Shown here piece after piece: positions 1 through 7,182 of a stretch of 7,182 nucleotides of DNA (the stretch's first letter is position 1; each line of letters starts with the position of its first letter). A model generated the notes under the pieces. It did no database searches and was not told where the DNA came from. It was given only the letters and a program-made list of their open reading frames with translations. A program made the position numbers and the translations under genes. The stretch comes from REEB95 sp035934235 (GTDB taxonomy: Bacteria; Pseudomonadota; Alphaproteobacteria; ATCC43930; CGMCC-115725): assembly GCA_035934235.1 (NCBI GenBank), contig DASYYB010000015.1, positions 1-7,182 on the forward strand. The letters are read 5' to 3'.

Positions 1-679
1 CCGCGATCATCCTGTTCCCTGGCTCGAATCGCGAGCAGGACGTGCACGACGCGCTCGAACGCGCGACCGGCAAGGCGCCACTCAAGGTCTGGCACCGCGA
101 CACCGACTTGCCCAAGGCCGACCTTATCGTCATTCCCGGCGGCTTTTCCTATGGCGACTATCTGCGCTGCGGCGCGATGGCGGCACATTCGCCGATCATG
201 CGCGAGGTCAAGGCGCGCGCCGACGCCGGCACACCGGTGCTCGGCATCTGCAACGGCTTCCAAATCATCACCGAAGCCGGCCTCCTGCCCGGCGTGCTGC
301 TGACCAACCGCACGCTGCGCTTTCACTGCAAGGACGTGCATCTGCGCGTCGAGACCAGCCAGAGCGTCTACACGCGGCGCTATAACGCCGGCCAGGTGAT
401 CCGCGTGCCGGTGGCGCATCACGACGGCAACTATTTCGCCGACAAGGACACGCTCGACCGGCTCGAAGGCGAAGGCCGCGTCGCCTTCCGCTATTGCAGC
501 GAAGCCGGCGAAATCGTCGACCAGGCCAACGACAACGGTTCGGCCCGCGCCATCGCCGGCGTCCTCAACGCCAAGCGCAACGTGCTGGGATTGATGCCGC
601 ATCCCGAGGACGCGACCGATCCGCTGTTAGGCGGCACGGACGGCCAGGGCTTCTTCGCCTCGCTCGCCGAGGCGCTGGC

Positions 680-683
<4 letters not shown>
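1..683 (+). CDS. purQ: Phosphoribosylformylglycinamidine synthase subunit PurQ (5' end cut by window)
   Basis: Glutaminase subunit of FGAM synthase. It releases ammonia from glutamine and passes it to PurL in the fourth step of purine synthesis, in the cytoplasm. The frame is open to the window edge: bases 3-41 encode AIILFPGSNREQD, the typical PurQ N-terminus, so the GTG at 42 is an internal valine and only a few codons are missing. Seen in the sequence: the class I glutamine amidotransferase nucleophile elbow LGICNGFQ (Cys codon 249-251), an oxyanion-side GGFSYGDY segment, and the His/Glu of the triad in MPHPEDATDP (His codon 600-602). The size fits the family (about 225-230 aa). Its TGA overlaps the GTG of purL in a GTGA, which suggests translational coupling. 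purS is expected just upstream but is not visible. Confidence 0.97.
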
Positions 684-2881
<2,198 letters not shown>

Positions 2882-2889
2882 GAACGCGA

Positions 2890-3126
2890 ATGGCGCTCGA
2901 CGCGGCGACGATCGAAAGACTGATCAAGGACGGGTTGCCGGGTGCGCGCGTCACCATCGAGGATCTGCGCGGCGACGGTGACCATTATGCCGCGCTCGTC
3001 GTCTCGCCCGCGTTCAAAGGCAAGACGCGGGTGCAGCAGCACCAAATGGTCTATGCGGCGCTGCAAGGCCGCATGGGCAACGAATTGCACGCGCTGGCAC
3101 TCCAGACCAGCACCCCCGAGGAATAA
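2890..3126 (+). CDS. BolA family protein (Fe-S partner of the glutaredoxin that follows)
   Basis: A 78-aa protein of the BolA fold. BolA proteins bind monothiol CGFS glutaredoxins and share a [2Fe-2S] cluster with them, taking part in Fe-S handling and iron sensing. The central DGDHY segment (residues 29-33), the K-x-R-VQQHQMVYAAL helix (about 45-58) and the ELHAL segment carrying the near-invariant C-terminal histidine (His67) are all present. The start is ATG 2890, with a ribosome binding site TAGGAA (2879-2884) that overlaps the purL stop. An upstream in-frame extension into purL exists but would read out-of-frame purL sequence. The gene is followed 22 bases later by the CGFS glutaredoxin, its expected partner. 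It resembles the BolA2-like subgroup common in alphaproteobacteria rather than classic E. coli BolA, so no symbol is given. Confidence 0.93.
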   Translation: MALDAATIERLIKDGLPGARVTIEDLRGDGDHYAALVVSPAFKGKTRVQQHQMVYAALQGRMGNELHALALQTSTPEE

Positions 3127-3148
3127 CCGCGTTCAGCACGAGGACACG

Positions 3149-3487
3149 ATGACCACCGACGCCACCGTTACCGACCGCATCAAGCAGGACATCGCCGACA
3201 ACACCGTCGTGCTCTTCATGAAGGGTACGCCGGTATTCCCGCAATGCGGCTTCTCCGCCCGCGTCGTGCAGATCCTCACCCAGATGGGGGTCAAGTTCAA
3301 AGGCGTCGACGTGCTCGCCGATCCGGCGATCCGCCAGGGCGTCAAGGAATTCTCCAACTGGCCGACGATTCCGCAGCTCTACGTCAAGGGCGAGTTCGTC
3401 GGCGGTTGCGACATCGTCAGCGAGATGTACGAAAACGGCGAACTCAAGCAGGTGCTCGCCAACAAAGGCGTCGCGACGCGGGCATAG
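3149..3487 (+). CDS. grxD: Monothiol glutaredoxin, Grx4/GrxD type (CGFS)
   Basis: A 112-aa cytoplasmic monothiol glutaredoxin that carries and transfers [2Fe-2S] clusters, alone or as a heterodimer with BolA. The family signature is complete: VVLFMKGTPVFPQCGFS with active-site Cys33 in CGFS (33-36), the cis-proline segment NWPTIPQLYVKGEFVGGCD, and a C-terminal helix ending in ELKQVLANKGV. The frame continues upstream through bolA, but ATG 3149 fits the family start (MTTDATVTDRIKQDI) and is preceded by GAGGA at 3140-3144. The 22-base gap after bolA and the lack of any terminator suggest one transcript with purQL-bolA. This order is common in alphaproteobacteria. Confidence 0.97.
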   Translation: MTTDATVTDRIKQDIADNTVVLFMKGTPVFPQCGFSARVVQILTQMGVKFKGVDVLADPAIRQGVKEFSNWPTIPQLYVKGEFVGGCDIVSEMYENGELKQVLANKGVATRA

Positions 3488-3511
3488 GCCGGTTGGTGCG
3501 GAATTTCCGTC

Positions 3512-3925
3512 GTGCGTAAACTCGCGTTCGCAGCCGCATTGATCCTCGCGGCGGTACCGGCGCAGGCGCAGACGGAATCAACGGCGGCCGCGAGTTGCGC
3601 CAATCCCGACGTCAACATCGCGATCACCGGGTGCACCGAGTTGATCCAAACCGCCCATCAGACGAAGCCGTTGCTGGCCTATGCGTACAACAATCGCGCC
3701 TGGGCCTATCACCGCAAAGGCGACGATCAAGCCGGCCTGCGCGATGTCGACATGGCGCTCATCCTGGCGCCGAAGAACGCCGCGGTGATCGAGACGCGGG
3801 CGGAGATTTACGAAAAACTCGGCAAGCATGATCAGGCGGTCGCCGACTACCGCGCCGCGCTCCAGCTCGATCCCAAGATGACGCAGGCCAGCGACGGCCT
3901 GAAACGGCTCGGCGCGACGCCGTAG
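3512..3925 (+). CDS. Small secreted/periplasmic tetratricopeptide-repeat protein
   Basis: A 137-aa protein that starts at GTG 3512 with a clear Sec signal peptide (MRKLAFAAALILAAVPAQAQ; AQA-Q cleavage near residue 19). The mature part has two cysteines (Cys29 and Cys41, spaced as in C-x11-C, likely a disulfide in the periplasm) followed by two TPR units: about residues 55-88 (AYAYNNRAWAYHRKGDDQAG) and 89-122 (ETRAEIYEKLGKHDQAVADY). The second unit shows the usual A-Y-LG-A-Y-AL-LDP spacing. TPR proteins are protein-binding scaffolds; the specific partner cannot be told. The gene lies 24 bases after grxD on the same strand and may be read through from it. The ribosome binding site is weak. Many Rhizobiales encode short exported TPR proteins of this kind without known function. 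Confidence 0.8.
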   Translation: MRKLAFAAALILAAVPAQAQTESTAAASCANPDVNIAITGCTELIQTAHQTKPLLAYAYNNRAWAYHRKGDDQAGLRDVDMALILAPKNAAVIETRAEIYEKLGKHDQAVADYRAALQLDPKMTQASDGLKRLGATP

Positions 3926-3930
3926 ACGAG

Positions 3931-3958
3931 CCTCGCGGACGGGTCTCCCGTTGCGAGG
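3931..3958. terminator. Hairpin between convergent operons, probable terminator
   Basis: In the 36-base gap between the two stop codons, CCTCGC (3931-3936) pairs with GCGAGG (3953-3958). Inside it, ACGGG (3939-3943) pairs with CCCGT (3947-3951), leaving a TCT loop and a GG/T internal mismatch. On the + strand it is followed by GCGTTATTT, a weak T-rich tail. There is no T tail on the - strand, so termination of the DoxX transcript here would be weaker or need another signal. Confidence 0.55.
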
Positions 3959-3961
3959 GCG

Positions 3962-4423
3962 TTATTTCTCGATCCACCGGCGGACGAGATAGTCGAGCGA
4001 CAACTTGCCGGGGCCGCGAAACAGCAGGACGAGCATCATCGCCGCCCACTGGATATGTGTCGGCCAGGCTTGGGGATAGACGAAGACTTCGATCACCGTC
4101 GTCATGCCGAGCAAGACGAACGCCGCCGGCCGGGTCAAAAGCCCAAGCACCAGTAGCACCGGCGTCGAGACCTCGATCGATACTGCCATGGTGGCGGCGA
4201 AATCCGACGGCAGCCACGGCACCTTGTACTCGTCGGCGAAGAGATAAAGCGTCGTCTGCCAGTTGGCGAGGTGCGCCACGGCCGAGTTCCAGAACACGGT
4301 CGCTAGCGCCAGCCGCAGCGGGATCGCCAGCAGCGTATAGGGCACGGCGTCGAGCCAGCGCAGCACGCCGGCGGCGGCACGCGCCGGGGCCGTATGGGCC
4401 AGAGACATCGTCTGAGCATTCAC
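3962..4423 (-). CDS. DoxX-family integral membrane protein (fourth gene of the bufferin-type operon)
   Basis: A 153-aa membrane protein with four predicted transmembrane helices (about residues 28-50, 75-97, 99-117 and 123-137), a charged C-terminus (LVRRWIEK) and the DoxX look: an RLALATVFWNSAVAHL first helix and VLLVLGLLTRPAAFVLLGM in the middle. GTG 4423 is chosen because GGAGG (+ strand CCTCC at 4431-4435) sits 7 bases before it; the longer open frame upstream would overlap the previous gene and read low-quality arginine-rich sequence. The start lies 17 bases after the stop of the DUF2063 gene, so it is co-transcribed. DoxX members sit at the end of many buf/hvf operons (HvfD in Haemophilus). 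Their job is not settled; a membrane redox or quinone-linked role is a guess. Confidence 0.88.
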   Translation of the reverse strand: MNAQTMSLAHTAPARAAAGVLRWLDAVPYTLLAIPLRLALATVFWNSAVAHLANWQTTLYLFADEYKVPWLPSDFAATMAVSIEVSTPVLLVLGLLTRPAAFVLLGMTTVIEVFVYPQAWPTHIQWAAMMLVLLFRGPGKLSLDYLVRRWIEK

Positions 4424-4440
4424 GGCAGATCCTCCATCGG

Positions 4441-5217
4441 TTAACGGCCACTGCCTTCGTCGACGGCAAAGTCGGTGAACACGCCGTCGATCAGATGGCC
4501 CGCGAGCAACGCCGCGGCATCGACGTCGCCCGTCGTTGCCATCGCGTCCTGCAAGGACCGGCCGGCGCAAAGCGACGCGGTAAACCGCCAGGCGGCCGGC
4601 GCGAGCCGCGCGATCGCGGGACCGTCGGCGGTCCGGCGGACGAGCAGGAACACGGGGCCGGCGTCGAGTTCGATCGCGGCCATCGCCGCGTCATCCTGCG
4701 CCAGGACTGCGCGCCAGATCGCATCGACCGGATGCTCGGCGCGCACCAGCCCGACCGACGGATGCGGCACGAAGAGGAGGCGCGGCTCGTCGGCCGTAGC
4801 AACCGCGGCGAGCCGAGCGGGATCGAGACCGTCGGCGTCAGGCGCGTGGAGCGCCCGATTGACCGCCCAGTCGAGCCGCGCCACGCCGGCGAGATAGTGG
4901 ATCGACGCGGCGGGTGCGAAGTCGGTCAGGAAATCGGCAAAGCCAGGGTCGTAATTGTCGAGGCAAGCGCCGCGGGGCGGCTGCGCCGCGAGGAACAGCT
5001 GTGCCGCGCTTTCAAAGAATGCCGCACCGACAAGACGATGCACCGCGGGATAGGACAGGCGCAGTGCGGCGGTGAGGCTCGCAACGATCGTGTTGCGATA
5101 GACGGCGAACCGCGCCGCCGGTGCGAGACCGTCGGCGACGAGGTGCATCGCAGCCGCTTCGTCGCCGGCGATCAAAGCGCGCGCGACGTCGCGCTGGAGT
5201 TCACGCAGCGTCGGCAT
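4441..5217 (-). CDS. bufC: DUF2063 protein, BufC/HvfC-like partner of the MNIO enzyme
   Basis: A 258-aa cytoplasmic protein. The N-terminal DUF2063 domain covers about residues 1-95. It has the family marks: an amphipathic LRELQRDVARAL start, the VYRNTIVASLTAALRLSYPAVHRLVG block (about 39-64, the family's YRNN..SL..L...FP...LVG pattern), AFFESAAQLFLAAQPPRG and LDNYDPGFADFLTDF. The C-terminal half (about 105-255) is a less conserved alpha/beta domain ending in a helix-turn-like region. Proteins of this family act with a DUF692/MNIO enzyme, where they recruit and present the peptide substrate (MbnC is the methanobactin analogue). The start is ATG 5217 with GGGAG closely upstream; the gene overlaps the end of bufB by 17 bases, so the two proteins are probably made together. 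Assignment rests on sequence pattern and neighbours. Confidence 0.88.
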   Translation of the reverse strand: MPTLRELQRDVARALIAGDEAAAMHLVADGLAPAARFAVYRNTIVASLTAALRLSYPAVHRLVGAAFFESAAQLFLAAQPPRGACLDNYDPGFADFLTDFAPAASIHYLAGVARLDWAVNRALHAPDADGLDPARLAAVATADEPRLLFVPHPSVGLVRAEHPVDAIWRAVLAQDDAAMAAIELDAGPVFLLVRRTADGPAIARLAPAAWRFTASLCAGRSLQDAMATTGDVDAAALLAGHLIDGVFTDFAVDEGSGR

Positions 5218-6088
5218 GGCTCCCTTTTCCGTCGCATCGGTCGAGCAGCGCCTGGGCGCTGCATGCCTCGTCGAGCAGCGTCGCGAGCGGCGGAATATCG
5301 GTGTCCCATTCGATCAGCGTCGGCACCGATCCGAAGCGGTCGAGCGCTTCGGCGTAGAGCATCCATACCGCCGCCGCGACACGCGAGCCGTGATCGTCGA
5401 TGCACAGGATCGCACCGTCGTCGAGCCGGCGGACGGCATGGCCGGCGAGATGGATCTCGCCGATTGCCGCCGGCGGCAAGGCGGCCAGATAGGCCGAAGC
5501 GTCCCAGCCGTGATTCTGCGCGCTCACGTAGATGTTGTTGACGTCGCAAAGGATGCCGCAACCGGTGCGCGCGGCGACCGCGGCGAGGAACTCCCACTCC
5601 GGGATAACGGAATGCCGGTAGCGCAAATAGCTCGATGGATTCTCAACCAGGATGCGGCTGCGCAGGAATTCCTGCGTCTCGTCCACGTTCCGGCAGACGA
5701 CGGCGAGCGCCTCCTCGGTCAACGGCAGCGGCAGGAGGTCGGCGAGATACTGCCCGCCGGCAACGCTCCAGGACAGGTGCTCGGAGACCAGCGCCGGCGC
5801 AAAATGCTCGATCGCGCGGCCGATACGCGCGAGATGATCGCGATCGAGCCCCTCGGCGGTGCCAAGCGACAGGCCAACACCGTGGCACGAGATCGGATAA
5901 TCGCGGCGGATGGCATCGAGCCACGCAGGCGTCGCGCCGCCGCCGAGATAGTTCTCGGTATGCACCTCGAGCCATGCGATCTCGGGCCGCGTTTCGGCGA
6001 CAATGCGATGATGCGGAAAGCGCAGCCCGATCCCCGCGCGGGCGGGGATCGGACCGCATGCAGTCGCGGCGGTCATGGAAATAGGCAT
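5201..6088 (-). CDS. bufB: DUF692 multinuclear non-heme iron enzyme (MNIO), BufB/HvfB-like
   Basis: A 295-aa cytoplasmic TIM-barrel enzyme of the MbnB/DUF692 family. Known members use two or three iron ions and oxygen to modify cysteines in a ribosomal peptide, giving oxazolone-thioamide or thiooxazole groups. Motifs in order: GIGLR (19-23), LEVHTENY (40-47), SCHGVGLSLG (67-76), SEHLSW (102-107), ILVENPSSY (146-154), LCDVNNIYVSAQNHG (180-194), IGEIHLAGH (209-217), IDDHGSRV (230-237) and TLIEWDTDIP. These supply the His, Glu and Asp residues expected of the metal site. One difference is that the usual D-T/S-H metal motif reads D-D-H (231-233). ATG 6088 has GAGGAG (+ strand CTCCTC 6095-6100) six bases upstream. 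It lies 14 bases after bufA, whose product is the likely substrate. Confidence 0.95.
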   Translation of the reverse strand: MPISMTAATACGPIPARAGIGLRFPHHRIVAETRPEIAWLEVHTENYLGGGATPAWLDAIRRDYPISCHGVGLSLGTAEGLDRDHLARIGRAIEHFAPALVSEHLSWSVAGGQYLADLLPLPLTEEALAVVCRNVDETQEFLRSRILVENPSSYLRYRHSVIPEWEFLAAVAARTGCGILCDVNNIYVSAQNHGWDASAYLAALPPAAIGEIHLAGHAVRRLDDGAILCIDDHGSRVAAAVWMLYAEALDRFGSVPTLIEWDTDIPPLATLLDEACSAQALLDRCDGKGSHADAA

Positions 6089-6102
6089 CCGCCGCTCCTC
6101 GT

Positions 6103-6447
6103 TCAGCTAGCCTTGAGCGAGCCGCCGGCGATCTTCGAGCAGTCGCCCGCCGGTACGAGAACGAACGACTTCGTATCGCGCGCCGTCGTCGCCTGACCGG
6201 CGCAGGAATGCGCACCCTCGGCGCAGTCGTTCTTGGCGACGGCGTTGATACCGAAGCACTTCTCCAGGTGCTGTTGCGCCATGCGCTCCATGTTCTGTTT
6301 GACGACCGCGGCGTTGGCACCGGGCGGCAGTTTCATCATCCCTTCGCCTTGTGACATGCCCTGGGCCACAGTCTGCGGAACCTGCGCGGCGAGCACCAGG
6401 CCGACCGCGGCGGCGAGCGTCGAGGCGGTGAAAATGCGGCGATTCAT
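6103..6447 (-). CDS. bufA: Bufferin-type (DUF2282) exported cysteine peptide, likely BufA1/HvfA-like
   Basis: A 114-aa RiPP precursor. Residues 1-28 form a Sec signal peptide (MNRR, then a hydrophobic stretch ending TVA before QG), which in this group stays on during modification, so it serves both export and the enzyme. The core has four cysteines: EKCFG (Cys64), NDC (Cys75), HSC (Cys82) and GDC (Cys103). The pattern NDCAEGAHSCAGQ and the tail VPAGDCSKIAGG are those of DUF2282. In Caulobacter, such bufferins bind copper after MNIO modification of cysteines. The start is the inner ATG (6447), with GAGG at 6454-6457 six bases upstream. The ATG at 6459 would add four residues (MRSF) but lacks a well-placed ribosome binding site. 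Unusual: a methionine-rich linker (residues 31-56) before the first Cys. This is the first gene of the operon. Confidence 0.92.
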   Translation of the reverse strand: MNRRIFTASTLAAAVGLVLAAQVPQTVAQGMSQGEGMMKLPPGANAAVVKQNMERMAQQHLEKCFGINAVAKNDCAEGAHSCAGQATTARDTKSFVLVPAGDCSKIAGGSLKAS

Positions 6448-6453
6448 GAATGA

Positions 6454-6457
6454 CCTC
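6454..6457 (-). promoter_or_regulatory. Ribosome binding site that decides the bufA start
   Basis: On the - strand GAGG is followed by six bases (TCATTC) and then ATG. This supports the inner start at 6447. For the outer ATG at 6459 the nearest G-rich run (GGTGGGGG) is about 12 bases away, too far for a normal site. Confidence 0.6.
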
Positions 6458-6485
6458 ATCGGTTGTTGTTGCCCCCACCAGGAGG

Positions 6486-6507
6486 GCGGCGTTATGAGGT
6501 TCGCCGC
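6486..6507. repeat. Short inverted repeat in the bufA leader/-10 region
   Basis: GCGGCG (6486-6491) and CGCCGC (6502-6507) are a perfect 6-base inverted repeat around a 10-base centre that includes part of the proposed -10 element. It could be an operator or an RNA hairpin at the start of the bufA transcript, or just GC-rich chance. Confidence 0.25.
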
Positions 6508-6525
6508 AGGCGGATCCGAAGTTAC
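6500..6525 (-). promoter_or_regulatory. Putative SigF-type ECF promoter of the bufferin operon
   Basis: Read on the - strand, GTAACT (6525-6520) is separated by exactly 16 bases from CGAA (6503-6500). From memory, the Caulobacter SigF promoter is GTAACC-N16-CGAA, so this matches nine of ten fixed positions with the exact spacing. It faces bufA, and the -10 element is about 52 bases upstream of the chosen ATG, giving a leader of roughly 45 bases. The sigma factor that would read it is encoded next door. Three other GTAAC cores in the window, all inside genes (1152-1156 -, 2514-2518 +, 3167-3171 -), have no CGAA at the right distance. Confidence 0.75.
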
Positions 6526-6560
6526 ACCCGGCCGGCAAGCGCGGCGGACGCGACGGGAAC

Positions 6561-7127
6561 GTGCAATCGGGCAATCGACACGACGAGCAGTGGGACGGCC
6601 TCATGGCGGCGGCGCAGGACGGCGACCGCAAAGCCTATGAGACGCTGCTCCGCGCGATTCTGCCCTATATCCGCAGCGTGGTGCGGAGCCTTCATAGCCG
6701 GCCCGAGCGGGCCGAGGAGGTGACGCAGGAGGTGCTGCTGACCGTGCACCGCGTGCGTCATACGTACGATCCGGCACGGCCGTTCCGGCCGTGGCTAGCG
6801 GCGATCGCGCGGCGGCGCGCCATCGACGCTCTGCGCCGCCATCGGCGCACGGAAATCCACGAGATTTTCGATGAATATGCCTATGAAACCTTTGCCGACG
6901 TCGCGACGAATAGACATGCAGAGATGCCGATAACCGCGGAAGGCCTCCGTGCGGCCATCGCCAACCTGCCAACGCAGCAACGCGAGGCGGTGCAGCTGTT
7001 GAAGGTTCGCGGTTTGAGCCTGGCAGAGGCGTCGGCTGAAACCGGCAAATCGATCGCCGCGCTCAAGGTCAACATGCATCGCGCCGTCAAGACATTGCGC
7101 CAACGGCTGACCGGAGAAGAGTTGTGA
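6561..7127 (+). CDS. sigF: ECF-family RNA polymerase sigma factor, SigF-like
   Basis: A 188-aa ECF sigma factor made of the two usual domains. Sigma-2 spans about residues 15-96: LMAAAQDGDRKAYETLL, then EEVTQEVLLTVHRVRHTYDPARPFRPWL in the polymerase-binding and -10 region, then AIARRRAIDALRRHRR. Sigma-4 spans about 126-183, with the helix-turn-helix LPTQQREAVQLLKVRGLSLAEASAETGKSIAALKVNMHRAVKTLRQRL (-35 recognition), the form seen in SigF/NrsF pairs. GTG 6561 gives the best fit to family length; the ribosome binding site is poor (GGGA), and ATG 6603 is a possible shorter start that would trim 14 residues. It overlaps the anti-sigma gene by 4 bases. It is divergent from the bufferin operon and is its likely activator. 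No matching GTAAC promoter is visible for the sigma gene itself, so autoregulation is not supported here. Confidence 0.93.
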   Translation: MQSGNRHDEQWDGLMAAAQDGDRKAYETLLRAILPYIRSVVRSLHSRPERAEEVTQEVLLTVHRVRHTYDPARPFRPWLAAIARRRAIDALRRHRRTEIHEIFDEYAYETFADVATNRHAEMPITAEGLRAAIANLPTQQREAVQLLKVRGLSLAEASAETGKSIAALKVNMHRAVKTLRQRLTGEEL

Positions 7128-7182
7128 CCGACGACGATACGATGCGTTTGATCGAGGCGCTCGCGGCCAAGGCGCAGCCGGT
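7124..7182 (+). CDS. nrsF: Anti-sigma factor, NrsF/DUF1109-like (3' end cut by window)
   Basis: Only 19 complete codons are visible: a GTG start at 7124 overlaps the sigma stop in a GTGA, then TDDDTMRLIEALAAKAQP. DUF1109/NrsF proteins usually begin with this kind of short TDDLI-x-LAA cytoplasmic segment before six transmembrane helices, and they hold the ECF sigma at the membrane until metal or oxidative stress. The 4-base overlap with a SigF-like gene supports this, but the membrane helices and the regulatory cysteines lie outside the window, so the call is partly inferred from position. Confidence 0.72.
   Translation, partial: MTDDDTMRLIEALAAKAQP

Noticed and set aside
4057..5541. Open + strand frame of 494 codons opposite the buf genes
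   Set aside because: It is Arg/Ala-rich with no domain; the opposite strand carries clear DoxX, DUF2063 and DUF692 genes.
5216..6196. Open + strand frame of 326 codons opposite the MNIO gene
   Set aside because: It is antisense to a well-conserved enzyme, has no recognised motif, and the third-position GC pattern supports the - strand gene.
6457..6459. Outer ATG as the start of bufA
   Set aside because: It has no well-spaced ribosome binding site, while the ATG at 6447 has GAGG six bases upstream and gives a normal signal peptide (MNRR).

Overview
The window is about 65% GC, uses GTG starts freely and is densely packed. The gene order purQ-purL-bolA-grxD, a CGFS glutaredoxin preceded by a BolA partner, a small secreted TPR protein and an ECF sigma factor of the SigF/NrsF kind all point to an alphaproteobacterium, probably of the Rhizobiales type. 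That placement is inferred from gene content and order only.

Left half (1-3925, + strand): a tightly spaced run of housekeeping genes. purQ lacks only its first few codons and overlaps purL by 4 bases. Together they encode two subunits of FGAM synthase in purine synthesis; purS is presumably just upstream. They are followed by a BolA-family protein and a monothiol glutaredoxin, a known Fe-S partner pair, and then a secreted two-repeat TPR protein. A hairpin in the 36-base gap at 3926-3961 separates this block from the convergent block to the right.

Right half (3962-6447, - strand): a four-gene operon read right to left. It encodes a short exported cysteine-containing peptide (DUF2282 type), a DUF692/MNIO iron enzyme, a DUF2063 partner protein and a DoxX-family membrane protein. 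This matches the recently described bufferin (buf) / hvf systems, in which an MNIO enzyme and its partner modify cysteines of an exported peptide that binds metal, copper in the Caulobacter case. Only the last gene has a less certain role.

Right end (6561-7182, + strand): divergent from that operon lie an ECF sigma factor and, overlapping it by 4 bases, the first 19 complete codons of a DUF1109/NrsF-like anti-sigma factor, cut by the window edge. In the shared 113-base intergenic region, reading toward the peptide gene, is GTAACT-N16-CGAA. This is a near-exact match to the promoter reported for Caulobacter SigF (GTAACC-N16-CGAA, from memory). The simplest reading is a self-contained metal-stress module: NrsF holds the sigma factor, stress releases it, and it transcribes the bufferin operon next door.
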